Shown here: one piece after another, positions 1 through 4,997 of the stretch
Numbering within the stretch: the first letter of the stretch is position 1
How the letters are laid out: the number at the start of each line of letters is the position of its first letter
Source of the DNA: CAZOLI01 sp964580675
GTDB lineage: Bacteria; Planctomycetota; MHYJ01; CAYXQY01
Reading direction: 5' to 3'
Assembly (NCBI GenBank): GCA_964580675.1
Contig: CAZOLI010000115.1
Location: 1-5,041, forward strand
DNA length: 5,041 bases
Position numbers and translations under genes: made by a program
Notes under the pieces: generated by a model
Databases searched by the model: none
What the model was told of the DNA's origin: nothing
The model's input: only the letters and a program-made list of their open reading frames with translations

Positions 1-2804
1 TACGCATGATCCCACTCCAGCGAACCGGCGTAAAACAGAAACGGGAGGGATTCCCGGTTGGGCCCCATCCGCCACGGCACGTCCACGATCATGTCCTGGC
101 CGGCCGTGTCGACGTAGTTGGTTTTGTACAGGTTGTTGCCCGGCAGGTGAAGAAACCGGAACCGGACCAGATCCGCCGGTGGGGATTCCACGCCCTTTAC
201 GGTGCCGGACGGTTCGGCCCGGAGCGACATCACGGATTTCGGACGGTCCTGATCACCGTATCCCCAGCTTACACTCACCGTTCGCTTTTCGCCGGGGGCA
301 AGTTCGATGCCCTCCCCGGAGAGAACACGCTCCCCGGAAACCGATCCTTTCAGATGAATGTTCGGTTCCCCAACGTTGCCCTTGTTCTGAAACGTCCATT
401 CGGCTCGAACGCGTTCGCCCTGTTCCCCGAGCACACGGTATGAAAGGTCCGTTGTGTCAACGCGGCGTTTGACGTCCGACGTCGGTCTCACCTGAGCCCA
501 GCGTACGTTGTTCCAGAAACTATAATCGTCGCCGGAGGATCCCGCGTACACCAGAAACCACGTGTTTCGGTCGGGGGCGTCTTCCAGCTGAAGGGTAATC
601 CGTCGTTTTTCGCCGGGTTTCAATTGCAGATCCGATAACGCGTCCGAATCCAGGCGATCGTTTATCCAGCCGGTTCCGAACTGTCGAACGTACAGGTTTA
701 TGCTGGAGGCCCCGCGAATCCCCCGGTTCCGCACAAGAAACGACAGGGAGACCGGTGCTTCCGGGCGCGGTTGCTCCGGAACAAATCGGACGTCCTCCAC
801 CGCGACATCCGGTCGTTCCGATCGGGCAAGACGCATGGATCGCTCCGCGTCCAGCGCACCATACCCAAAGAATCTTGTGTACGTCTTCGGCAACATCCGC
901 CGCCGGCCGCCTTTTAGCACTCCGCGTATCTCCGCCAGGGTTAGATCCGGTTTCTCCTGCAGGAGTCTCGCCACCACACCCGCTACCAGTCCGGCGGCCG
1001 CCGAACTGCCGGAGGTGGCGGATGACAGGGCCTGATCCTCGGTGGAGACCGGTGAGACCGTGTGGAGTTTCGTTCCGGGAGCGGCCACGTCCGCTTCCAG
1101 GGAAGCATTCGTTGCCGCCCCCACGACGTCGCGCCGGTCGTGGGCCACCACGCTGATGACCTCGTCGCGCCGGGCGGGGTAGAACGTCTTGTTGCCTCCC
1201 CCGTTGCCCGCCGACGCCACCAGCACACACCCCTTTCCCCGGGCATACGAAATGGCGTTTCCGACGGACGGATTCGGTTGCGGATTGCCCATCGGAATCA
1301 GGATGACGTCCACACCGCGATCCGCCGCATCCCGGATGCCTTTTGCGAGCATCGAACCTTTGGTGTGACCGGTTGCCGTCGTCAGACGTTCCGACACCAG
1401 GGAAGCTCCGGGCACAATGCCCGGCCCCTGAATGTCCGGAAGGGTCCCGGCGAGCAACCCGGCGATCTGGGTGTCGTGCCCGTTGACGTCATCAAATGAT
1501 TCCCCATCCGTTTGTAAAAAATCCCCCGTGCCGGTCACCCGGTCGTTCAGTGCACCGATGTCCGGACTGATGCCGGTGCCGACCACAGCAATCCGCGTTC
1601 CGGTCCCGGGTTGTTCCTGCGGAAGGAGTTCGGTCAAGTTGGTGGACTCCCAGAACCAGGGCACGTGATACGACGAAAATGCCTGTTCCGGCCGGCGCCA
1701 GGCAAGGGATTCGTAATCCGTCTCCCGGTCATCGCGCAACTGTGCCCATCCATCCCCGCCCTGCGTCGTGCAGAGAAGCACTTCATCCCGACCGTCGTCA
1801 TCCAGATCGCCCGCAGAAGGCCGGGTGGCCCCGTGGTCGTCGTTGTACTCGGACCACTCCAGCCGGAACCAGTCCAGGTGGTGGGCCCGCCCCGCCGGAT
1901 CGTCAAAGACCTCCAGCCAACCGTTTCCGTTCTCGTCCATGCCGGCGACTAATTCGTCCATTCCGTCCCCGTCCAGATCTCCCGCCGCCGGTCTTGTGCC
2001 GCCTCCCGAAAATGCGTAGGACGACCAGTTGATCTGGACCCAGCGGCGGTGGGCATAATCCCGTCCCGCATCATCAAACACTTCCATGAATCCACCCGAA
2101 GGCCGGTCCAGACCCACGGCGATTTCGTCCCGGTCATCACCGTCAAAATCGCCCGCTGCCGGTCGGGTGCGTCCGTTTACCCGGTTGTACCGGGACCACC
2201 GAACCCGGATCCAGTCGCGATGCGAAAACCCTTCCGAGGCATCCTCGATGACTTCCATCCATCCCCCCGATGCATTGCCCAGTCCCACAATCATTTCGTC
2301 ACGGCCATCCCCGTCCACGTCGCCGCAGGCCGGCCGGGTCTCTCCCTCCTGCTCCCGGTACGACGGCCAGTTTACCTCCACCCAATCCATGTGTGCATGA
2401 CCGTTCGACGCATCGTCCCGGATCTGCAATCGCCCGTTTCCGGCATCATTCAGTCCAAGAACCAGTTCGGCCCGTCCGTCGCCGTCCAGGTCGCCCGACG
2501 CCGGTCGAACCCGACCGTCCCGGCTAACGTACTCCGTCCAGTCCACGCTAACCTCCCGTCGTCGCTGAAAATTCTCGCTACTGCCGGCAAACGAAACGAC
2601 CCGGCCGGTTCCGGGCCGATCCACCCCAAGGAAAAACCGAGCGGGGTCGTCTCCCGTTGCCGAAACTGCTCCATTGCTGCCGGACGCCACCAGACCGGGC
2701 GCACAGAGAAGCCACGCCAGAACGGAGACGAAAAGGAGGGAACCAAAAGAAAGAATACGAACGATACCTTGCGACCGGTCACCGACCAGTTTCGGACCAC
2801 TCAT
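1..2804 (-). CDS. Secreted subtilisin-like (peptidase S8) protein with N-terminal FG-GAP/VCBS-type repeats; catalytic Asp replaced by Gly; partial, C-terminus beyond left edge
   Basis: The frame is open from ATG 2804-2802 to base 1 with no stop (934 complete codons), so the protein continues out of the window. The start is supported by GGGAGA about 6 nt upstream. Residues 14-40 form a hydrophobic export signal. Residues 51-379 are calcium-loop repeats (separate entry). Residues about 400-660 are an S8 domain: AVVGTGISPD around residue 409, GHDTQIAG with His443, ASAGN with oxyanion Asn534, and SGSSAAAG with nucleophile Ser601. The intervals H-N 91 and H-S 158 match subtilisin (64, 155, 221). 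The D(T/S)G aspartate is Gly409 (codon GGC), and HGTHVAG reads HDTQIAG. This suggests weak or no proteolysis, although one base change from GAC would explain it. Residues about 665-775 and 780-885 look like CARDB-type beta-sandwiches. No I9 prodomain is visible. The family fold is certain; activity and substrate are unknown. Confidence 0.93.
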   Translation of the reverse strand, partial: MSGPKLVGDRSQGIVRILSFGSLLFVSVLAWLLCAPGLVASGSNGAVSATGDDPARFFLGVDRPGTGRVVSFAGSSENFQRRREVSVDWTEYVSRDGRVRPASGDLDGDGRAELVLGLNDAGNGRLQIRDDASNGHAHMDWVEVNWPSYREQEGETRPACGDVDGDGRDEMIVGLGNASGGWMEVIEDASEGFSHRDWIRVRWSRYNRVNGRTRPAAGDFDGDDRDEIAVGLDRPSGGFMEVFDDAGRDYAHRRWVQINWSSYAFSGGGTRPAAGDLDGDGMDELVAGMDENGNGWLEVFDDPAGRAHHLDWFRLEWSEYNDDHGATRPSAGDLDDDGRDEVLLCTTQGGDGWAQLRDDRETDYESLAWRRPEQAFSSYHVPWFWESTNLTELLPQEQPGTGTRIAVVGTGISPDIGALNDRVTGTGDFLQTDGESFDDVNGHDTQIAGLLAGTLPDIQGPGIVPGASLVSERLTTATGHTKGSMLAKGIRDAADRGVDVILIPMGNPQPNPSVGNAISYARGKGCVLVASAGNGGGNKTFYPARRDEVISVVAHDRRDVVGAATNASLEADVAAPGTKLHTVSPVSTEDQALSSATSGSSAAAGLVAGVVARLLQEKPDLTLAEIRGVLKGGRRRMLPKTYTRFFGYGALDAERSMRLARSERPDVAVEDVRFVPEQPRPEAPVSLSFLVRNRGIRGASSINLYVRQFGTGWINDRLDSDALSDLQLKPGEKRRITLQLEDAPDRNTWFLVYAGSSGDDYSFWNNVRWAQVRPTSDVKRRVDTTDLSYRVLGEQGERVRAEWTFQNKGNVGEPNIHLKGSVSGERVLSGEGIELAPGEKRTVSVSWGYGDQDRPKSVMSLRAEPSGTVKGVESPPADLVRFRFLHLPGNNLYKTNYVDTAGQDMIVDVPWRMGPNRESLPFLFYAGSLEWDHA
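1668..2648 (-). repeat. Tandem 171-bp (57-residue) FG-GAP/VCBS-type repeats within the subtilase gene
   Basis: Calcium-binding loops of the form DxDxDGxxE begin at residues 105, 162, 219, 276 and 333, exactly 57 residues (171 bp) apart. The glycine of the following LGL-type strand falls at 60, 117, 174, 231 and 288 (Cys at 345), and the W of the WxxY motif at 89, 146, 203, 260 and 317, with the same period. The first unit (residues 51-60, GDDPARFFLG) lacks the DxDxDG loop, and the last strand motif is degenerate (AFSSY, residues 375-379). This gives six LGL strands, six W/Y strands and five calcium loops, which fits a six-bladed propeller closed between its ends (inference). Such domains are usually extracellular binding or adhesion modules that depend on Ca2+. 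Confidence 0.88.
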
Positions 2805-3069
2805 TACTTTTCTCCCACAACACACATAAAAAAACCCATACGGACACAGCACGAAACAACCGACGTGTGGCGTCGCTACAGTGGGGAGAACGTGATCCGG
2901 AACAGGCGGAGCGAAAATCAGTTATTTGCCGTCCAATGAAGCCGATTTCCCGAACACCAACCGTTACGTGCCGGGAAAACCGGAGCTCTCCGCCGATCCT
3001 TCTGGGGTGGTAAAAGTGGGGGGTACGGGCGATTCGCCGGAGCGTCCCGAGCGAATCATCAGATTTTCA
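2805..3069 (-). promoter_or_regulatory. Predicted 265-nt structured 5' leader of the subtilase gene
   Basis: This stretch has no gene of its own. If transcription starts about 7 nt after the -10 box at 3076-3081, the leader runs from about 3069 to the ATG at 2804. It can form several hairpins in the minus-strand RNA. At 3031-3057, GATTCGC pairs with GCGAATC and an inner CGG with CCG across a bulged U. At 2981-2992 the stem is CGGAG/CTCCG. At 2946-2978, TTTCCCG pairs with CGGGAAA plus an inner CAC/GTG. At 2861-2875 the stem is CGACG/CGTCG. A run of seven T lies near 2829-2835. I do not recognise a known riboswitch class, and a second promoter nearer the gene is possible. Confidence 0.4.
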
Positions 3070-3075
3070 GTCCAT

Positions 3076-3103
3076 ATTATACGTATTCAACTGGCGCTGT
3101 CAA
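3076..3103 (-). promoter_or_regulatory. Sigma-70 type promoter with perfect hexamers, upstream of the subtilase gene
   Basis: On the minus strand TTGACA (3103-3098) is followed after 16 bp by TATAAT (3081-3076). Both boxes match the housekeeping consensus exactly, and the spacer is within the accepted 16-18 bp. It lies just past the hairpin that ends the upstream selenoprotein unit and points into the subtilase gene, so the gene probably has its own strong, constitutive-type transcription. Confidence 0.75.
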
Positions 3104-3141
3104 ACGGCGGCCGTCGATCCGGCAGATGCGACGAACCCGTC

Positions 3142-3179
3142 AGGCCTCCCCGTTTCCGTCCCCGGAAACGAAGAGGCCT
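3142..3179 (-). terminator. Long hairpin downstream of the selenoprotein gene, probable terminator
   Basis: Arms AGGCCTC (3142-3148) and GAGGCCT (3173-3179) pair. After a 2x2 internal mismatch, CGTTTCCG (3151-3158) pairs with CGGAAACG (3163-3170), a 15-bp stem in all. In the minus-strand RNA the loop is GGGA, a GNRA-type tetraloop. It lies 41 bp after the selenoprotein stop and before the subtilase promoter, as expected for a terminator. No clean U-run follows in the minus direction, so it could instead act as an mRNA 3' stabiliser or use Rho. Confidence 0.5.
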
Positions 3180-3220
3180 TTCCGAAAAACATTGATTGTG
3201 CCTGTGTTGAACAAATCGCG

Positions 3221-3454
3221 TTACAGGCGATTTTTGATCTCCGAATGAATTTCGTCGTGTTCCGGAAAGCGGTCTTTCTCCTTTTTGGAGTAGACGAGTT
3301 CGTCGTCCAGAAAGACCTCAAACCGGCCGTCCCCGTACGGATCCAGGGACAGGGACGAAAGTTGCTGCTTGTAGGTCTCAAGAAGGTCCTCGGTCAGGCT
3401 CACGGCCTGTGGTTCGTAATCTCACGCGGCGCAGTACTCGATGCGAACGTCCAT
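3221..3454 (-). CDS. SelW-like selenoprotein (Rdx family), 77 residues, in-frame TGA read as selenocysteine
   Basis: ATG 3454-3452 has GGAGA about 8 nt upstream. The frame runs to TAA at 3223-3221 with one internal TGA at 3424-3422 (codon 11). Before it is MDVRIEYCAA and after it DYEPQAVSLTEDLL, giving the CxxU redox motif C8-A-A-U11 at the end of the first beta strand, as in SelW/SelT/SelH. The tail has the Rdx signatures GRFEVFLDDELVYSKK (residues 43-58) and RFPEHDEI (62-69). The length is normal for bacterial SelW-like proteins, and Cys8 is the only cysteine. Rdx proteins are thioredoxin-fold thiol/selenol proteins thought to act in redox control; the partner is unknown. It lies 46 bp after the lipoprotein gene and is probably cotranscribed with it. 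A conventional reading would give only a stub plus a GTG-started 60-residue tail. Reading the TGA as a plain stop would leave a well-conserved downstream half unexplained. Confidence 0.9.
3395..3424 (-). promoter_or_regulatory. UGA codon and candidate bacterial SECIS stem-loop
   Basis: The TGA at 3424-3422 is followed after 12 nt by CAGGC (3409-3405), a five-base loop CGTGA (3404-3400) and GCCTG (3399-3395). The apical loop begins 17 nt after the UGA and has G as its second base. Both agree with the published bacterial SECIS rules: loop about 16-37 nt from the UGA, and a G among the first two loop bases. The stem is short (5 bp, perfect); CC/GG pairing below it with an asymmetric internal loop might extend it. 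SelB bound here would direct selenocysteine insertion. Confidence 0.7.
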
Positions 3455-3500
3455 GGTTTTTTCTCCATGAAATTGCGATGCGATAAAACAGACGAGTTCG

Positions 3501-4214
3501 TCAGTTCTTTTTGCCGATCCTCGCGATATAGATCCGATCCGAATCCACGCCGTCCTCGCCCCCGAAGGACTCGGTGTTGTAATCGATGCCGTCCGTCGAT
3601 CCCTGGCTCGACCAGTACCGGATGCCGGTCCGGTTGCCGTCCCCGTCACGGGTCCAGTTCATGAACACGGCCGAGTGGCCGGACCCGTTGCGCCGCCAGA
3701 ACTGGACGAAATCCCCGGGCTTTGCCCGTTCCGGGTCGGGAATGACCCGCCCGAGACCCTTCTTCCGGATGGCCCGGACCAGCGTTCGTTTGTTGCCGTC
3801 GGTGCCGAACCAGAGTTTGCGAAACCGATCCAGTTCCGCCGGCGTCATATTCGCAATGGAGAACGGTCGGTCGGTCTGCCGGCACCACCGCCGGTACGCC
3901 CGGAAAAACACCTCGAAGGTCAATCCCGAACAATGACATCGTCCCTGCTCGTCCCCCTCCGCCAGCAGTTCCCCGCGGTACCGCAGGTCCCGCGTCGTGC
4001 CTTTCCAGTCACCTTCTTTCGGCCAGTAATACCCGTGCGTCCCGTCCGTCGGATACGTCCGAATTACCTCCATCACCCGCACACGAAACGTGTCCGGGGC
4101 CGGAAGAACCGAACCCTGTGCTTTCTTCTTCGCCGACGGGCCTCCCGGTCCACAGGCGACGAAAAACAGAAACGGAAGACCGATTAACAGTTTTCGGCCG
4201 ATTCGTTTTCTCAT
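3501..4214 (-). CDS. Lipoprotein with papain-like (NlpC/P60-type) cysteine hydrolase signature, 237 residues
   Basis: The N-terminus is basic (MRKRIGRK), then hydrophobic (LLIGLPFLFF), then V-A-C21-G, a near-consensus lipobox with Phe at -3. A membrane-anchored lipoprotein is therefore likely. Residues 91-103 contain R-C-H-C95-S-G-L, like the DCSGL nucleophile motif of NlpC/P60 enzymes. Residues 165-186 contain KPGDFVQFW followed by GH180SAVFMNW, like the PGDLVFF...H-GIY block that carries the catalytic His. The third polar residue is not clear. These families cleave cell-wall peptide or amide bonds; the substrate here is unknown. The frame can be extended one codon to TTG 4217, but ATG 4214 is preferred; neither has a Shine-Dalgarno sequence. 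The stop is TGA 3503-3501. The gene leads the unit with the selenoprotein, but no functional link is evident. Full membership in NlpC/P60 rather than another papain-like amidase family is not certain. Confidence 0.8.
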   Translation of the reverse strand: MRKRIGRKLLIGLPFLFFVACGPGGPSAKKKAQGSVLPAPDTFRVRVMEVIRTYPTDGTHGYYWPKEGDWKGTTRDLRYRGELLAEGDEQGRCHCSGLTFEVFFRAYRRWCRQTDRPFSIANMTPAELDRFRKLWFGTDGNKRTLVRAIRKKGLGRVIPDPERAKPGDFVQFWRRNGSGHSAVFMNWTRDGDGNRTGIRYWSSQGSTDGIDYNTESFGGEDGVDSDRIYIARIGKKN

Positions 4215-4269
4215 CAATTGCGACGGCGGGGACGAAGAAGGAGGGTATTCACAGGTTCAGAACGAGGAA

Positions 4270-4298
4270 ATTGTAACGGAACAACCCGTGGCCGTCAA
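4270..4298 (-). promoter_or_regulatory. Sigma-70 type promoter of the lipoprotein-selenoprotein unit
   Basis: On the minus strand TTGACG (4298-4293) and TACAAT (4275-4270) each match consensus at 5 of 6 bases and are exactly 17 bp apart. The predicted start near 4263 gives a leader of about 49 nt to ATG 4214, which supports that start codon. The leader lacks a Shine-Dalgarno sequence and instead contains CCCTCCTTC (about 4237-4245), which resembles the anti-Shine-Dalgarno end of 16S rRNA. Confidence 0.7.
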
Positions 4299-4377
4299 CC
4301 TCCTTTATCCGTTATTTTCCGGGCCTTGCTTCGTTCTCATCATCGTATTACTCTCATGATCATCATCTTTTCAAAAA

Positions 4378-4397
4378 CGCCGGTGAGGGCACCGGCG
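4378..4397. repeat. Perfect 8-bp palindrome with AGGG loop
   Basis: CGCCGGTG (4378-4385) and CACCGGCG (4390-4397) pair perfectly across AGGG. It lies upstream of the lipoprotein promoter. Its form (stem, purine loop, stem, then CTCC) resembles the palindromes further right, so it is probably one member of the same REP-like group. Confidence 0.6.
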
Positions 4398-4444
4398 CTC
4401 CATGTGGTTTTTGTGAAAGATCCCCTCAACGGCAAGATGTGCGA

Positions 4445-4457
4445 AGGCGAGACGCCT
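4445..4457. repeat. Short REP-like palindrome with AGA loop
   Basis: AGGCG and CGCCT flank an AGA loop and are followed by CCGCGCC. The AGA loop and the C-rich tail are shared with the palindrome at 4838-4856, although the stems differ, as expected for compensatory change in a hairpin family. Confidence 0.5.
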
Positions 4458-4487
4458 CCGCGCCGATTGGTAATTTCTCCCCGGTGT

Positions 4488-4505
4488 GAAACCGTCCCCG
4501 GTTTC
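4488..4505 (-). terminator. 7-bp hairpin with GGGA loop, same tip as the hairpin at 3142-3179
   Basis: In the minus-strand RNA GAAACCG pairs with CGGTTTC around GGGA. The apical CCG-GGGA-CGG is identical to that of the hairpin after the selenoprotein gene. It begins only 4 nt after the stop of the small ORF at 4510-4602, the position expected for a terminator or 3'-end hairpin. No U-run follows. Confidence 0.4.
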
Positions 4506-4509
4506 GCTC

Positions 4510-4602
4510 TCATTTTCCCCTCAGCAGCAGGAACTCCCTGCCCCCGTCAATCTCATACAGTTCCTCCATGATGGTTCCTGATCTGATTCCCTTGAAGGAC
4601 AT
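4510..4602 (-). CDS. Possible 30-residue small protein or 3' remnant of a lost gene
   Basis: ATG 4602-4600 leads to TGA 4512-4510. The product begins MSFKGIRSGTIMEELYEIDG and ends GREFLLLRGK. The C-terminal part reads like real protein, with a charged helix then a hydrophobic stretch, and a hairpin follows the stop. An internal ATG 11 codons on (MEELYEIDGG) has AGGA about 6 nt upstream. There is an in-frame stop TGA 12 codons upstream of the first ATG, and the upstream DNA is repeat-like. It may therefore be the tail of a gene cut off by repeat insertion. AGG codons differ from the CGN preference of the neighbours. I do not recognise a family. Confidence 0.25.
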   Translation of the reverse strand: MSFKGIRSGTIMEELYEIDGGREFLLLRGK

Positions 4603-4603
4603 C

Positions 4604-4680
4604 ACCGGGCCGGAAGCCTCTTTCGTTCATAGATCAAACAGATCGAAAGGAGTTCCGAAGGCAAGAGGCCTTTGTTCCAA
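4604..4680. repeat. Degenerate pair of REP-like units
   Basis: The left unit at 4604-4625 (accgggc, ggaagcctc, tttcg) resembles the right-hand unit at 4884-4910 with part of its stem missing. The right unit at 4658-4680 is AAGGC, loop AAGAG, GCCTT, then TGTTCCAA, like the unit at 4838-4863. The two are separated by about 30 bp and oriented away from each other. Confidence 0.45.
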
Positions 4681-4710
4681 TTTGAATCGTTAGAGGTCAG
4701 ATTTCCTATT

Positions 4711-4726
4711 AGCCCTTTTAAGGGCT
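4711..4726. repeat. Short palindrome AGCCCTT-TT-AAGGGCT
   Basis: Two 7-bp arms flank TT. It is the first of three adjacent palindromes (also at 4741 and 4785) whose centres are T/A-rich rather than AGA. Their sequence differs, but their spacing of 30-45 bp suggests one repeat cluster. Confidence 0.5.
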
Positions 4727-4740
4727 TGAGTTCATTGTAA

Positions 4741-4760
4741 AAAACCCTTGAACGGGTTTT
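4741..4760. repeat. Short palindrome AAAACCC-TTGAAC-GGGTTTT
   Basis: The 7-bp arms surround TTGAAC. On the plus strand the right arm ends in TTTT, so it could also work as a weak terminator, but no plus-strand gene precedes it. Confidence 0.5.
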
Positions 4761-4784
4761 GTGTGTCCTGTGCTTTTTCCGTGC

Positions 4785-4806
4785 ACCCACGGCTGAAGCC
4801 GTGGGT
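4785..4806. repeat. Perfect 9-bp palindrome with TGAA loop
   Basis: ACCCACGGC (4785-4793) and GCCGTGGGT (4798-4806) pair around TGAA. Palindromes of this look, a CCACGG-type stem with a T-G/A-AA centre, are familiar as dispersed intergenic repeats in many environmental bacterial genomes (general recollection, not checked). No coding role is seen. Confidence 0.6.
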
Positions 4807-4837
4807 TAATATAAACGGTGTCTCTCCGGTTTGTTTT

Positions 4838-4910
4838 CGAAGGCAAGATGCCTTCGTTCCAATTGGGACACCATCCCTTCTAACTGGGCGCGGAAGCATC
4901 CTTGCTTTCG
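4838..4910. repeat. REP doublet (BIME-like): two facing hairpin units
   Basis: The first hairpin is CGAAGGCA, AGA, TGCCTTCG (4838-4856), followed by TTCCAATT. The second is CGGAAGCA, TCCT, TGCTTTCG (4891-4910), 8 bp with one G-T pair. Read in reverse complement with its flank, the second unit starts CGAAAGCAAGGATGCTTCCG and matches the first unit at roughly 70% of positions with one or two single-base gaps. The two units therefore face each other across about 14-20 bp, the arrangement of REP/BIME elements or of a small MITE. Confidence 0.6.
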
Positions 4911-4997
4911 AACTCCTTTCCTCCGGCTTCTTTTCGCGAAGGCAGGTTAGGTCGTCGCCCCAATTCACTCTGCCTGCCTTCTTACCGGGCGTGGAAG
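4878..4997. repeat. Imperfect 19-nt direct repeat, 101 bp apart
   Basis: TTCTAACTGGGCGCGGAAG at 4878-4896 and TTCTTACCGGGCGTGGAAG at 4979-4997 agree at 16 of 19 positions. A shorter third match (ACCGGGC-CGGAAG) is at 4604-4616. These are the flanks of the REP-like units, so a further unit probably begins at the right edge of the window. Confidence 0.5.
4938..4981. repeat. 9-bp inverted repeat around a 26-nt spacer
   Basis: GAAGGCAGG (4938-4946) and CCTGCCTTC (4973-4981) are exact reverse complements. The right arm runs directly into the second copy of the 19-nt direct repeat. It may be a widened member of the same hairpin group, with a long loop in place of AGA. Confidence 0.5.

Noticed and set aside
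1..5. End of the subtilase gene at the window edge
   Set aside because: The two leftover bases read TA, which could begin Tyr or a stop. The sequence cannot show which, so the gene is treated as open.
520..1230. Minus-strand frame of 236 codons, rich in G and R
   Set aside because: It lies in a shifted frame of the subtilase gene, whose S8 and CARDB-like motifs occupy the same bases in the true frame.
2049..2939. Plus-strand frame of 296 codons
   Set aside because: It is antisense to the 57-residue repeats of the subtilase gene and runs into its leader. Its product shows only the mirrored repeat pattern and no family features.
2805..3069. Known riboswitch in the subtilase leader
   Set aside because: I looked for c-di-GMP, cobalamin and similar core motifs and found no convincing match; only generic hairpins are visible.
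3221..3403. Separate 60-residue gene with a GTG start
   Set aside because: It is the tail of the selenoprotein. The GTG has no fitting ribosome site, and the missing N-terminal strand and CxxU motif lie directly upstream across the TGA.
3501..3503. Second selenocysteine at the lipoprotein TGA
   Set aside because: The protein ends naturally (ARIGKKN), no redox motif surrounds the codon, and no SECIS-like hairpin or continuing family sequence was seen after it.
4602..4968. Two minus-strand frames of 62 and 78 codons
   Set aside because: Both run through the palindrome cluster, show no domain, signal or convincing ribosome site, and their sequence is explained by the repeats.
4604..4997. CRISPR array
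   Set aside because: The repeats are short, variable, differently oriented and unevenly spaced, without constant repeat or spacer lengths.
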